64,000 bases of DNA from NCBI GenBank assembly GCA_021811235.1, contig JAJZPG010000005.1:1-64000 (forward strand), read 5' to 3'. A program made the translations under genes and the position numbers. Source of the DNA: Pseudomonadota bacterium (lineage in GTDB: Bacteria > Pseudomonadota > Gammaproteobacteria > Burkholderiales > Thiobacillaceae). The notes below the pieces were generated by a model. The model was not told the DNA's origin. It did no database searches and was given only the letters and a program-made list of their open reading frames with translations. The first letter of the stretch is position 1, and each line of letters begins with the position of its first letter. Below, piece after piece: positions 54,498 to 63,597 of this stretch.

Positions 54498-57179
54498 ATG
54501 TCTGTCGTTTCATCTGTCTGCTGTTATTGCGGCACCGGTTGCGGGGTGCTGATCGAGGCCGACGCCGGAAAGATCACCGGCGTGCGTGGCGATCCGGCGC
54601 ACCCGGCCAATCGCGGCAAGCTGTGCACCAAGGGCGCGACCTTGCACCTCTCGGCGCAGGCATCGGGCCGTGCGCTGTATCCCGAACTGCGCGGCGAGCG
54701 CACCTCTCCGCGTGAACGCGTCAGCTGGGACGCGGCGCTCGACCACGTCGCCGACCAATTCCGCCGCGTCATCCGCGCGCACGGCCCCGACGCCGTCGCC
54801 TTCTACATTTCCGGCCAGCTCACCACCGAGGCCTACTACGTCTTCAACAAGCTGGCCAAGGGGCTGATCGGCACCAACAACGTCGACACCAATTCGCGCC
54901 TCTGCATGTCGTCGGCGGTGGCGGGCTACAAGGCGACGCTGGGCGCCGATTCGCCGCCGGGCTGCTATGACGACATCGAGGCGGCGGGCACGATCTTCAT
55001 TTCCGGCTCCAACACGGCGTATGCCCATCCCATCCTGTTCCGCCGCATCGAAGAGGCGCGCAAGGCCAATCCCGATGTGAAGCTCGTCGTGGTCGACCCG
55101 CGCCGCACCGATACCGCCGCCGAGGCCGACCTGCACCTGGCCATCCTGCCCGGCACCGACGTTGCGCTGTATCACGCGATGCTGAACGTGATGCTGTGGG
55201 AGGAGCGGATCGACCGCGACGCCATCGCCGCGCACACCGAAGGCTGGGAGTCGCTGCGCGAGCTGGTGCGCGACTACACGCCGGAGAAGGTTGCGCCGAT
55301 CTGCGGCGTGGCGGCGGGCGACATCGTGCAGGCCGCGCGCTGGTTCGCCGCCGGGCCGACCTTGTCCTTGTATTGCCAGGGGCTCAATCAATCCAGCTGC
55401 GGCGTCGACAAGAACGCCGCGCTGATCAACCTCCATCTCGCCAGCGGCCAGATCGGCAAGCCGGGTGCGGCGCCGCTGTCGCTGACCGGCCAGCCCAACG
55501 CGATGGGGGGGCGCGAGGTCGGTGGACTGGCCAATCTGCTCTCCGCCCACCGCGATCTCGCCAACCCGGAACACCGCGCCGAGGTCGCGCGGCTGTGGGG
55601 GGTGGACGCCGTGCCGGCGACGCCGGGCAAGACCGCAGTGGAAATGTTCGAAGCGGTGAGGCGCGGCGAGATCAAGGCGCTCTGGATCGCCTGCACCAAC
55701 CCCGCGCAGTCGCTGCCGGACCAGAATCTCGTCCATGAAGCGCTGCGGACGGCCGAATGCGTGGTGCTGCAGGAAGCCTATGCCGACACCGAAACCGCGC
55801 CGTTTGCCGACGTGCTGCTGCCGGCGACGACCTGGGGGGAAACCGAAGGCACGGTGACCAATTCCGAACGCCGCATTTCGCGCGTGCGCGCCGCCGTGCC
55901 GCCGCCGGGCGAAGCACGTGCCGACTGGGCCATCGCCACAGATTTCGCGCGCCGGCTCGACCCGGACAAGGGGACGCGGCTGTTTCCCTACGACTCGGCC
56001 GAATCGGTGTTCGACGAACACCGCGAAACCACGCGCGGGCGCGACCTCGACATCAGCGGCCTTTCCTACGCACGGCTCGACGCGGGGCCCCAGCAATGGC
56101 CGTTCCCCGAGGGGGAGGCGACGGGCAGGGCGCGCCTGTATGCCGACGGCGTCTATCCAACCGACAGCGGACGCGCGTGCTTCCACGCCGCGCCGTACCG
56201 TCCGGTGGCCGAGCCGATCGACGCGCGCTATCCGCTGCACCTCAATACCGGCCGCCTGCGCGACCAGTGGCACGCGATGAGCCGAACCGGCCGCGTGGCG
56301 CGGCTGTTCGCCCATGTCGATACGCCGCTGCTGGAGATGAACGTGCGCGATCTGGAATTGCGGCGGCTGCACGCGGGCGACCTGGTGCGGGTGAAAAGCC
56401 GCCGCGGCGACGTGGTGGTCGCGGTCGAGGCGAGCGACAGCGTGCGGCCGGGGCAATGTTTCCTGCCGATGCACTGGGGCGCGCGCTTCATGGGCGGGCT
56501 GGGCGTCAATGCGCTGACCCTGCCGGTGTTCGACGCGGTGTCGAAGCAGCCTGAACTCAAGCACGCCGCGGTGCAGGTCGCCAAGGTCGAGCTGCCTTGG
56601 CGCATGGCGGCGCTGGCGGTGGGCGACGGCGCGAAGCTGCTCGACGCCGTGCAGCCCTTGTTGCGCGCCTGCGACTATGCCGCCGCCGGCCTGGCCGGGC
56701 GCGACCGTGACGTGCTCACGCTGCGCCTGGCGCACACGCAGCCCTTGCCCGACGCCCTGCTGGCTGCACTCGACGCCGCGTTGGGGCTCGACGACCCGCT
56801 CGCCGTGATGCATTACCAGGACAAGCCGCGCGGCATTTCCAAGCGCGTGCGGATCGAGTCCGGCAAGGTCGTCGCCGCGCGGCTTACCGGCGAGACTGCC
56901 GCGTTCGACTGGTTGCGCGACGTCATCGTCGAGGGCGTCGAGGCGGCCGCGCTGCGCGCCTGGATGCTGGCGCCGGTGGCGCGCCCGCCGGCAGGCGGCA
57001 CCGGGCGCGGGCGCATCGTGTGCAACTGTCTGAACGTCGCCGAGCCCGACATCGTCGCCGCGATTGCCGCCGGCGCCGACCTGGCCACCCTGCAATCGAG
57101 TCTGAAATGCGGCACCGAGTGCGGCTCGTGCGTGCCGGAGCTGAAGCGGCTGATCGCCGGGAACAGGGCGGCGGCATGA
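54498..57179 (+). CDS. nasA: Assimilatory nitrate reductase catalytic subunit NasA
   Basis: An 893-aa molybdopterin oxidoreductase that reduces nitrate to nitrite in the cytoplasm. The N-terminal [4Fe-4S] cysteines are in VCCYCGTGCGV and GKLCTKG. The Mo-bis-MGD part includes TNNVDTNSRLCMSSAVAGYKATLG (Cys as Mo ligand), GLNQSSCGVDKNAALINLHLASGQIGKPG and GQPNAMGGREVGG. The C-terminal domain carries a BFD-type [2Fe-2S] site (RIVCNCLNVAEPDIVAAI...LKCGTECGSCVPEL), as in long NasA forms. There is no Tat signal, so it is cytosolic. GAGGAG lies 7 bases before the ATG. It is followed by ybiB, nirB and nirD. Confidence 0.92.
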   Translation: MSVVSSVCCYCGTGCGVLIEADAGKITGVRGDPAHPANRGKLCTKGATLHLSAQASGRALYPELRGERTSPRERVSWDAALDHVADQFRRVIRAHGPDAVAFYISGQLTTEAYYVFNKLAKGLIGTNNVDTNSRLCMSSAVAGYKATLGADSPPGCYDDIEAAGTIFISGSNTAYAHPILFRRIEEARKANPDVKLVVVDPRRTDTAAEADLHLAILPGTDVALYHAMLNVMLWEERIDRDAIAAHTEGWESLRELVRDYTPEKVAPICGVAAGDIVQAARWFAAGPTLSLYCQGLNQSSCGVDKNAALINLHLASGQIGKPGAAPLSLTGQPNAMGGREVGGLANLLSAHRDLANPEHRAEVARLWGVDAVPATPGKTAVEMFEAVRRGEIKALWIACTNPAQSLPDQNLVHEALRTAECVVLQEAYADTETAPFADVLLPATTWGETEGTVTNSERRISRVRAAVPPPGEARADWAIATDFARRLDPDKGTRLFPYDSAESVFDEHRETTRGRDLDISGLSYARLDAGPQQWPFPEGEATGRARLYADGVYPTDSGRACFHAAPYRPVAEPIDARYPLHLNTGRLRDQWHAMSRTGRVARLFAHVDTPLLEMNVRDLELRRLHAGDLVRVKSRRGDVVVAVEASDSVRPGQCFLPMHWGARFMGGLGVNALTLPVFDAVSKQPELKHAAVQVAKVELPWRMAALAVGDGAKLLDAVQPLLRACDYAAAGLAGRDRDVLTLRLAHTQPLPDALLAALDAALGLDDPLAVMHYQDKPRGISKRVRIESGKVVAARLTGETAAFDWLRDVIVEGVEAAALRAWMLAPVARPPAGGTGRGRIVCNCLNVAEPDIVAAIAAGADLATLQSSLKCGTECGSCVPELKRLIAGNRAAA

Positions 57180-57376
57180 GGATGCAAACCCTTTTCCATC
57201 CGCGGTGGGCGCGAATGGGTGCGATGGGGATGGCGGCTGCGCGCGGGCTGCGGCGGAGGTTGTCCCGCATGCGCAGCGGCAACGGAGCGGTGCCCGCGCG
57301 CTGCGACGCCGGACTCTGCCGCCTGGCGGGCCTGCCTTCGTGTTGTTTCGCATCCGTCGCGGACAAGTCCTCATGA
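57176..57376 (+). CDS. Possible 66-aa basic ORF bridging nasA and ybiB
   Basis: An ORF whose ATG overlaps the nasA stop (ATGA) and whose TGA overlaps the ybiB start (ATGA), so it exactly fills the 193-base gap. The product is basic and rich in Met, Arg, Ala and Gly (WARMGAMGMAAARGLRRRLS) with five cysteines near its C-terminus. Low complexity and no recognised family argue against, and the double stop-start coupling argues for, a real gene or a translational bridge. Confidence 0.3.
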   Translation: MRMQTLFHPRWARMGAMGMAAARGLRRRLSRMRSGNGAVPARCDAGLCRLAGLPSCCFASVADKSS

Positions 57377-58338
57377 GCTACGCCACCCTCATCCGCCAGA
57401 TCGAGGCCGGCGAAGGGCTCGGCTACGTCGACGCCCGCGCGCTCGGTGCGGCGCTGCTCGACGGCGGGGTGCCGGAGCTGGAGACGGCGGCTTTCCTGGT
57501 CGCGTTCAACCAGCACGATCCCGGTGTCGACGCCTGGCTCGGCCTGCACGCCGCGCTGGCCGAGCGGCTGCCGGATTTCGCCGCGCCGTCCGGCCCTTTC
57601 CGCACGGTGGTGCTGCCCAGCTATCACGGCGTACGCGAGCATCCGCATCTCACGCCGCTGCTCGCGCTGCTGCTGAAGAGCTTCGGCATTCCGGTATTGA
57701 TCCACGGCGTGCTCGAAGGCGGCGGCGGCACGGCGGCGGCCTACGTGCTGCGCGAGCTCGGCATCATGCCCTGCAGCAGCGCCGCGCAGGTGAACGCGGG
57801 CCTGCTCGAGGAGGGCATCGCGTTTGCGCCGGTGGCGCTCCTGAGTCCTGGCCTCGCTGCGCTGCTCGCTTTGCGCTCGCGGCTGGGCATCGACGGGATG
57901 GCGACGCGGCTGGCTGTGCTGGCCGACGTCGCGGGCGAACACTCGATCCGGGTGACGCCGGTGACCTCGGGCGCCGAGATTGCCGGGGTGCGCCCGGTGC
58001 TGGAGGCGCTGGGCGGGCACGCGCTGCTGCTGCAGGGCTGCGAGGGCGAGGCCTTCGCCGACCCGCAGCAGCGGCCCGACATGATCTTGATACAGGACGG
58101 TCAGGGGCAGCGGGTGTACGAAGCGCAATCGGCCTCGTCGGCGCCGGCCAATCTGCCGGCGCTGGACGCGCGCGCGACCGGCGCCTGGATCGACCAGGTC
58201 ATGCGCGACCACCTGCCCTTGCCGCTGCCGATCCGCAACCAGCTGGCGGTGTGCCTGTATGCCGCGGGCTATACCGAGGATCTCAATCAGGCGCGCGCGA
58301 TCACGGCGATCAACGGCTTCGGCAGGGCGGCGGCGTAA
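57373..58338 (+). CDS. ybiB: YbiB / TrpD2-family DNA-binding protein
   Basis: A 321-aa member of the anthranilate phosphoribosyltransferase-like family. Residues 1-65 form the helical N domain (YATLIRQIEAGEGLGYVDARALGAALLDGGVPELETAAFLVAFNQHDPG). The core has PVLIHGVLEGGGGTAAAYVLRELGI, where true TrpD has a GTGGD pyrophosphate loop, so the enzyme activity is probably lost. YbiB binds nucleic acid in E. coli. In many beta-proteobacteria it sits by nitrate or nitrite assimilation genes, as here, but its role is unclear. Confidence 0.85.
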   Translation: MSYATLIRQIEAGEGLGYVDARALGAALLDGGVPELETAAFLVAFNQHDPGVDAWLGLHAALAERLPDFAAPSGPFRTVVLPSYHGVREHPHLTPLLALLLKSFGIPVLIHGVLEGGGGTAAAYVLRELGIMPCSSAAQVNAGLLEEGIAFAPVALLSPGLAALLALRSRLGIDGMATRLAVLADVAGEHSIRVTPVTSGAEIAGVRPVLEALGGHALLLQGCEGEAFADPQQRPDMILIQDGQGQRVYEAQSASSAPANLPALDARATGAWIDQVMRDHLPLPLPIRNQLAVCLYAAGYTEDLNQARAITAINGFGRAAA

Positions 58339-58362
58339 GTTTCAGTGCACGCGATGCGTTGT

Positions 58363-58379
58363 GGCACCAAGAGGGTGCA
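58363..58379. promoter_or_regulatory. NtrC-type activator site
   Basis: GGCACC-AAGAG-GGTGCA matches the NtrC consensus TGCACC-N5-GGTGCA at eleven of twelve fixed bases. It lies about 110 bases upstream of the predicted sigma-54 start of nirB, a normal enhancer distance. Confidence 0.7.
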
Positions 58380-58455
58380 TGGCGCAGGCGGGGGACGTGT
58401 GGGGAAGGCGGGGGAATCCCCGTGAAAACAAGGCAGTTGCTGCTGTCATGTTCCA

Positions 58456-58471
58456 TGGCATAGCGATTGCT
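58456..58471 (+). promoter_or_regulatory. Sigma-54 type -24/-12 element before nirB
   Basis: TGGCAT-AGCGA-TTGCT matches TGGCAC-N5-TTGCW with one mismatch and correct GG-N10-GC spacing. Transcription would start near 58483, leaving a leader of about 65 bases before nirB. Confidence 0.75.
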
Positions 58472-58547
58472 AGGTAGTGGGTAAGCAGACCGAATGCAAC
58501 GGCGTATCTCGGTCATCACTTTTAAGTTCCTTGTTTGGAGTGGTGAG

Positions 58548-61004
58548 ATGGATATGAGTACGCCGATGGGGCATGGCCCCAAGATGAAGCTTGTCATGGT
58601 CGGCAACGGCATGGCCGGGGTGCGCACGCTGGAAGAGCTGCTGAAGCTGGCGCCCGACCTCTACGACATCACCGTGTTCGGCGCCGAGCCGCACCCCAAC
58701 TACAACCGCATTCTCCTGTCGCCGGTGCTCGCGGGCGAGCAGACGGTCGACGACATCGTGCTGAACCCGCTCGACTGGTACAGCGACAACAACATCACCC
58801 TGCACATGGGCAAGAAGGTGGTGAAGATCGACCGCAGCGCGCGCGCGGTCGAGACCGAAGACGGCACCCGTGCCGAGTACGACCGGCTGCTGCTTGCCAC
58901 CGGTTCCAATCCCTTCATCCTGCCGGTGCCCGGTGCAGACCTGCCGGGCGTGATCAGCTTCCGCGACATCGCCGACGTCGACGCGATGATCCGCGCGTCG
59001 AGCCAGTACAAGCATGCCGTCGTCATCGGCGGCGGCCTGCTGGGCCTGGAAGCCGCCAACGGCCTGATGAAGCGCGGCATGGACGTGAGCGTGGTCCACA
59101 TCGCCCCCTGGTTGATGGAGCGCCAGCTCGACGAACCCGCCGCGCGTCTGCTGCAGAAGAGCCTGGAAGAAAAGGGCATGAAGTTCCTGCTGCAGAAGCA
59201 GACCGCGGAATTGGTCAAAGGCGAGTCCGGGCGTGTGGCCGCAATCAAATTCAAGGATGGCGATTCCGCGCCCGCCGACCTGGTGGTGATGGCGGTCGGC
59301 ATCCGCCCCAACACCGAGCTTGCCGAGTCGGCCGGCCTGCACTGCAACCGCGGCATCGTGGTGAACGACACCATGCAGACCTTCGACCCACGCATTTACT
59401 CGATCGGTGAGTGCGCCGCACACCGCGGCGTCGCCTACGGCCTGGTCGCGCCGCTGTTCGAGCAGGCCAAGGTCGCCGCCAACCATCTGGCGCACTACGG
59501 CATCGGCCGCTACCAGGGTTCGGTCACCTCGACCAAGCTCAAGGTCACCGGCATCGACCTCTTCTCGGCCGGCGACTTCATGGGCGGCGAGGGCACCGAG
59601 GCCATCCTCTATTCCGACCCCATCGGCGGCGTCTACAAGAAGCTGGTTCTCAAGGACAACAAGCTGGTCGGTGGCGTGATGTACGGCGACACCGTCGACG
59701 GCGCCTGGTATTTCTCGCTGCTGCGCGACGGCAAGGACGTGTCCGAGCTGCGCGACCATCTGATGTTCGGCCAGGACCACTGCGGCAACCTCGGCCACCA
59801 GGGCATCAACAAGGCCGCAACGATGACCGACGACATGGAGGTGTGCGGCTGCAACGGCGTGTGCAAGGGCGACATCGTCAAGGCGATCCGCGAGAAGGGT
59901 CTGTTCACGCTGGAAGACGTGAGGAAGCACACCAAGGCCTCGTCGTCGTGCGGCTCGTGCACGGGTCTGGTCGAGCAGATCCTGGCGGTCACCGCGGGCG
60001 GCGACTATTCCGCCGCGCCGAAGACGAAATCCATGTGCGGCTGCACCGACCACACCCACGAGGCGGTGCGCGCGGCAATCCGCGAGAACAAGCTCCTGAC
60101 CATCCCGCAGGTGATGCAATTCATGGAATGGCGCACGCCCAACGGCTGCGCGTCGTGCCGCCCGGCGCTCAACTATTACCTCATTTCCACCTGGCCGGGC
60201 GAGGCCGAGGACGATCCGCAGTCGCGCTTCATCAACGAGCGCGCGCACGCCAACATCCAGCGCGACGGTACCTACTCGGTGATCCCGCGCATGTGGGGCG
60301 GGCAGACGACGCCGTCGGAGCTGCGCCGCATCGCCGACGTCGCCGAGAAATACGCCATCCCCTCGGTGAAGGTCACGGGCGGCCAGCGCATCGATCTGCT
60401 CGGCGTGAAGAAGGAGGACCTGCCCAAGGTGTGGGCCGACCTCGACATGCCGTCGGGCCACGCCTACGGCAAGGCGCTGCGCACGGTGAAGACCTGCGTC
60501 GGCTCCGAGTGGTGCCGCTTCGGCACCCAGGACTCGACCCAGATGGGGATCGACCTGGAAAAGGTGTTCTTCAAGATGTGGGCGCCGCACAAGGTCAAGC
60601 TCGCGGTGTCGGGCTGCCCGAGGAACTGCGCCGAGGTCGCGATCAAGGACGTCGGCATCATCGGCGTCGATTCCGGCTGGGAGATCTACGTCGGCGGCAA
60701 CGGTGGCATCAAGACCGAGGTCGCGCAGTTCCTCGTCAAGGTGAAGACGCCCGACGAGGTGCTCGAATATTCCGGCGCCTTCCTGCAGCTGTACCGCGAG
60801 GAGGCACGCTATCTGGATCGCACCGTGCACTACCTCGAGCGCGTCGGCCTCGATTATGTGAAGAAGAAAATTCTCGACGACAACGAAGGACGCCGCGCGC
60901 TGTACGAGCGCCTGCTGTTTGCCTTGTCGGTCGAGCGCGACCCGTGGGTCGAGCGCGCCAAGGAGGGCAAGCTCAAGCATGAATTCGAAACCGTCGCCGC
61001 CTGA
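58548..61004 (+). CDS. nirB: Assimilatory nitrite reductase large subunit NirB
   Basis: An 818-aa NAD(P)H-dependent sirohaem enzyme that reduces nitrite to ammonium. FAD/NAD parts: KLVMVGNGMAGVRTLEELL and AVVIGGGLLGLEAANGL. Two BFD-type [2Fe-2S] segments follow (MEVCGCNGVCKGDIVKAI with SSCGSCTGLV, and SMCGCTDHTHEAVRAAI with NGCASCRPALNY). The sirohaem/[4Fe-4S] cysteines are KTCVGSEWCRFGTQDSTQMG and SGCPRNCAEVAIKDVG. TTGGAG 8 bases upstream sets the start at 58548. nirD follows by 13 bases. Confidence 0.95.
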   Translation: MDMSTPMGHGPKMKLVMVGNGMAGVRTLEELLKLAPDLYDITVFGAEPHPNYNRILLSPVLAGEQTVDDIVLNPLDWYSDNNITLHMGKKVVKIDRSARAVETEDGTRAEYDRLLLATGSNPFILPVPGADLPGVISFRDIADVDAMIRASSQYKHAVVIGGGLLGLEAANGLMKRGMDVSVVHIAPWLMERQLDEPAARLLQKSLEEKGMKFLLQKQTAELVKGESGRVAAIKFKDGDSAPADLVVMAVGIRPNTELAESAGLHCNRGIVVNDTMQTFDPRIYSIGECAAHRGVAYGLVAPLFEQAKVAANHLAHYGIGRYQGSVTSTKLKVTGIDLFSAGDFMGGEGTEAILYSDPIGGVYKKLVLKDNKLVGGVMYGDTVDGAWYFSLLRDGKDVSELRDHLMFGQDHCGNLGHQGINKAATMTDDMEVCGCNGVCKGDIVKAIREKGLFTLEDVRKHTKASSSCGSCTGLVEQILAVTAGGDYSAAPKTKSMCGCTDHTHEAVRAAIRENKLLTIPQVMQFMEWRTPNGCASCRPALNYYLISTWPGEAEDDPQSRFINERAHANIQRDGTYSVIPRMWGGQTTPSELRRIADVAEKYAIPSVKVTGGQRIDLLGVKKEDLPKVWADLDMPSGHAYGKALRTVKTCVGSEWCRFGTQDSTQMGIDLEKVFFKMWAPHKVKLAVSGCPRNCAEVAIKDVGIIGVDSGWEIYVGGNGGIKTEVAQFLVKVKTPDEVLEYSGAFLQLYREEARYLDRTVHYLERVGLDYVKKKILDDNEGRRALYERLLFALSVERDPWVERAKEGKLKHEFETVAA

Positions 61005-61017
61005 TCGGGAGAACACG

Positions 61018-61350
61018 ATGAACCAGTGGACCGATATTCTCGACCTCACCGATATCCCCAAGCTGGGCGCCCGCGTGGTGCGCCACGGCAGTCTCGACAT
61101 CGCCGTGTTCCGCACCGCGGACGACGAGGTGTTCGCACTGGAGGACCGCTGTCCGCACAAGGGCGGGCCGCTGTCGCAAGGCATCGTGCACGGGAAAAAG
61201 GTGGCCTGCCCGCTGCACAACTGGAACATCGAACTCGATTCCGGCTGTGCCGTGGCGCCGGACGAAGGCTGCGCGCGCGAATTCCCCATCAAGGTCGAAG
61301 GCGGCCGCGTGTGGCTCGATCTGTCGGCGGTCGAGCGCGCCGCCGCCTGA
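61018..61350 (+). CDS. nirD: Nitrite reductase small subunit NirD
   Basis: A 110-aa Rieske-like subunit that works with NirB. Here the Rieske motif is intact (DRCPHKGGPLSQG and CPLHNWNIELDSG), so a [2Fe-2S] cluster could be bound; many NirD proteins lack those ligands. CGGGAGAA precedes the ATG. A 15-bp terminator hairpin ends the transcript 22 bases after the stop. Confidence 0.93.
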   Translation: MNQWTDILDLTDIPKLGARVVRHGSLDIAVFRTADDEVFALEDRCPHKGGPLSQGIVHGKKVACPLHNWNIELDSGCAVAPDEGCAREFPIKVEGGRVWLDLSAVERAAA

Positions 61351-61371
61351 TCCCCATCCCGGCCTGACCCC

Positions 61372-61406
61372 ACGGCCTCCCGCACCGGCCTGGTGCGGGA
61401 GGCCGT
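61372..61406 (+). terminator. Terminator of the nirBD transcript
   Basis: ACGGCCTCCCGCACC (61372-61386) pairs perfectly with 61392-61406; the loop is GGCCT. It is followed by TCCTGTG, only slightly T-rich. Confidence 0.7.
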
Positions 61407-61582
61407 TCCTGTGCCCTCTCATCCGCCATCACCGGGCTTCGATCCGCCGCATGTGGCGGCTAAGTCATTGATCTGAAAGAGCTGGCTCACCTGGCACGGA
61501 GGCTGCAAAGTCCAGCAGGGGCGGGCGCACGCCGCGCGCCCGCCCGCGTGATGAATTTCCCAGACTTAAAACAGGATCGAGT

Positions 61583-61873
61583 ATGGATCGTGAAACCCTG
61601 AACGAAATGGTGAAACTGAAATTCGGCGCCCGCAAGGCCGGCGGACCGGAGATCGATCTGGTGAAACTGGCGGCGGACGCCGTGTACGCCGACGAAATGC
61701 TCAGCGCCGTCGAGAATCTGCCCGACGAATCCCTGGTGCTGCTGGCGATGACGCTGCGCGACAAGTTCGGCCTGCTCGCCGCCCGGCCGCAGGGCCCGAC
61801 CGGCCAATCCGAGGCACCCGCTGAGCCGGCTGCCGCGCCGCAGGCGCGCTATATGAGCGGCGCGCGCAGCTAG
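61583..61873 (+). CDS. Small hypothetical protein
   Basis: A 96-aa protein with an N-terminal helical, mixed-charge part (MDRETLNEMVKLKFGARKAGGPEIDLVKLAADAVYADEMLSAVENLPDESLVLLAMTLRDKFG) and an Ala/Pro/Gln-rich disordered tail. No signal, no membrane segment, no cysteines. A weak CAGGA lies before the ATG. I recognise no family; the helical part could be a dimerisation or adaptor domain. Confidence 0.6.
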   Translation: MDRETLNEMVKLKFGARKAGGPEIDLVKLAADAVYADEMLSAVENLPDESLVLLAMTLRDKFGLLAARPQGPTGQSEAPAEPAAAPQARYMSGARS

Positions 61874-61898
61874 GGGCCGCGGCTGTCCCCGTTTCCTG

Positions 61899-61922
61899 GG
61901 CGCCCCGCGGTCGAGGGGCGCC
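61899..61922. terminator. Hairpin after small hypothetical gene
   Basis: GGCGCCCC (61899-61906) pairs with GGGGCGCC (61915-61922) around an eight-base loop. It lies 26 bases after the stop of the 61583 gene. The next bases, GGATCCGAAAAAAA, are A-rich, so it would also serve reverse-strand transcripts. Confidence 0.45.
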
Positions 61923-62073
61923 GGATCCGAAAAAAAGATGCGCGTAATCAGGGCCCCGGCTCGGTGCCGGCAATACCCGAATGTTTTCGTACGGTATTCG
62001 TCTACAAACAAGTTAAGGGCTTGGGTACGGTTTCAGTCCGCCGAGCGGCGGTCATGACACGGAAGGAAGCATC

Positions 62074-62490
62074 ATGAAAAACATCCATATCGAGGATCGG
62101 GGCGGGCCCCTCGATTTTCAGCATGCAAGCATCGTGGCCAGGGAAGCCGCCCTCAAGGCCGAGATGCAGCAGCCCACCATCCTGTCCTGGCATCAGCGCA
62201 GCAACCAGCACATGTCGCCGTACTACGACGGCGCCAACCCGGATTCGTGGTGGGAGAAATACGGCGAAGGCAACGGCGGCAGCCTGGAAGTGAGCGTGGG
62301 TGACGAATTCGGATTCGTCATGATGGATGCACAGGGCTATGAAAGCCTGGGGCGGATGCCTCTGCGCAATCTGTCGGATGGGGCGGGCAACGAATACCTC
62401 TGCTACACGCCCATCATTGGCACGGTGACCAACACGCCCAATTCCGAGGCGTGTACGGAACTGGACGGCTGGCTGGCGGACCAGTTCTGA
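62074..62490 (+). CDS. Hypothetical protein with SPYYDGxNPDSWWEKYGxGNGG motif
   Basis: A 138-aa cytosolic-type protein. The strongest feature is a Trp/Tyr/Gly segment around residues 48-70 (SPYYDGANPDSWWEKYGEGN). Both halves are otherwise unremarkable; two cysteines (C109, C126) are far apart. GGAAGGAAGC lies before the ATG, giving clear translation support. I do not recognise a characterised family. It is convergent with minE. Confidence 0.65.
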   Translation: MKNIHIEDRGGPLDFQHASIVAREAALKAEMQQPTILSWHQRSNQHMSPYYDGANPDSWWEKYGEGNGGSLEVSVGDEFGFVMMDAQGYESLGRMPLRNLSDGAGNEYLCYTPIIGTVTNTPNSEACTELDGWLADQF

Positions 62491-62505
62491 TCCGCCCGGG
62501 GCGTG

Positions 62506-62760
62506 TCAGCGCCCCTCGGGCAGCACGATGTTGACTTCCAGCACTTCGTAGTTGCCCTGCTTCTCGAGGCCGACCTTGATGTCGTCGGGGTTGACCGGGA
62601 AGTATTTGGAAATCACCGCAACCAGATCCCGTTGCAGGTCGGGCAGGAAGTCCGGCCCGGACAGGCTCGCGCGCTCGTGCGCGATGATCAGTTGCAGGCG
62701 CTCTTTGGCGACCGAGGCGGTGGGTTTCTTTTCGCCGAAAATGAGGGAGAGCCAGGACAT
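62506..62760 (-). CDS. minE: Cell division topological specificity factor MinE
   Basis: An 84-aa protein that drives MinD oscillation and keeps the division inhibitor off midcell. It shows the amphipathic start [31 protein letters not shown], which is the MinD-binding helix, and [40 protein letters not shown], the dimerisation domain. It starts just after the minD stop (1 base between). Confidence 0.95.
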   Translation of the reverse strand: MSWLSLIFGEKKPTASVAKERLQLIIAHERASLSGPDFLPDLQRDLVAVISKYFPVNPDDIKVGLEKQGNYEVLEVNIVLPEGR

Positions 62761-62761
62761 C

Positions 62762-63577
62762 TCACTTGCCTCCGAACAGTCGCTTGATCAGGCCCGGCTT
62801 TTCGTAATCGACGAAGCGCAGCGGGTGTTCCTCGCCGAGGAAACGGCCGATCGCGTCCAGGTAGGCGTCGGCGACCGGCGTGTCTTTCTGCAGAATCGCC
62901 GGGATGCCCTGGTTGGACGCGTGCAGCACGGCCTCGGATTCGGGGATGACGCCCAAGAGCGGAATCCGCAGCAGTTCCTGGATGTCGGTATAGGTCAGCA
63001 TCTCGCCTTCGTGCGCGCGCTTCGGCGAATAGCGGGTGACCAGCAGGTGCTCCTTGACCGGCTCGCGGCCTTCGATGGCGCGCCGGCTCTTCGACTGGAT
63101 GATGCCGAGGATGCGGTCGGAATCGCGCACCGACGACACTTCCGGGTTGGTGACGACGATGGCCTGGTCGGCGAAGGTGAGCGCCATCACCGCGCCGTGC
63201 TCGATGCCGGCGGGCGAATCGCAGACGATGTAGTCAAAGCCCTGGTGTTCCAGCTCCTTCAGCACCTTCTCCACGCCTTCCTCGGTGAGCGCGTCCTTGT
63301 CGCGCGTCTGCGAGGCGGGCAGCACGAACAGGTTCTCGGTGTTCTTGTCCTTGATCAGCGCCTGGTGCAGGTTGGCGTCGCCCTGGATGACGTTGACGAA
63401 GTCGTACACCACGCGGCGCTCGCAGCCCATGATGAGGTCGAGGTTCCTGAGGCCGACGTCGAAGTCGATCACGGCCGTTTTATAGCCGCGCATGGCGAGG
63501 CCGGTGGCGATCGAGGCGCTGGTGGTGGTTTTGCCGACGCCGCCCTTGCCGGAGGTGACAGTGATGATGGTGGCCAC
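62762..63577 (-). CDS. minD: Septum-site determining ATPase MinD
   Basis: A 271-aa membrane-cycling ATPase. Deviant Walker [23 protein letters not shown]. Walker-like [17 protein letters not shown], and [16 protein letters not shown]. The C-terminal LIKRLFGGK is the membrane-targeting amphipathic helix. Recruits MinC to the membrane and oscillates with MinE. It lies between minC and minE in the standard order. Confidence 0.97.
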   Translation of the reverse strand: MATIITVTSGKGGVGKTTTSASIATGLAMRGYKTAVIDFDVGLRNLDLIMGCERRVVYDFVNVIQGDANLHQALIKDKNTENLFVLPASQTRDKDALTEEGVEKVLKELEHQGFDYIVCDSPAGIEHGAVMALTFADQAIVVTNPEVSSVRDSDRILGIIQSKSRRAIEGREPVKEHLLVTRYSPKRAHEGEMLTYTDIQELLRIPLLGVIPESEAVLHASNQGIPAILQKDTPVADAYLDAIGRFLGEEHPLRFVDYEKPGLIKRLFGGK

Positions 63578-63597
63578 AAAGCTTCCTTTTTGGAGGG

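Noticed and set aside
54510-57374. A 954-codon reverse-strand frame opposite nasA
   Set aside because: Antisense shadow of NasA; no domains, no ribosome site.
58470-61385. A 971-codon reverse-strand frame opposite nirB/nirD
   Set aside because: Shadow of NirB and NirD, which have full cofactor motifs on the forward strand.
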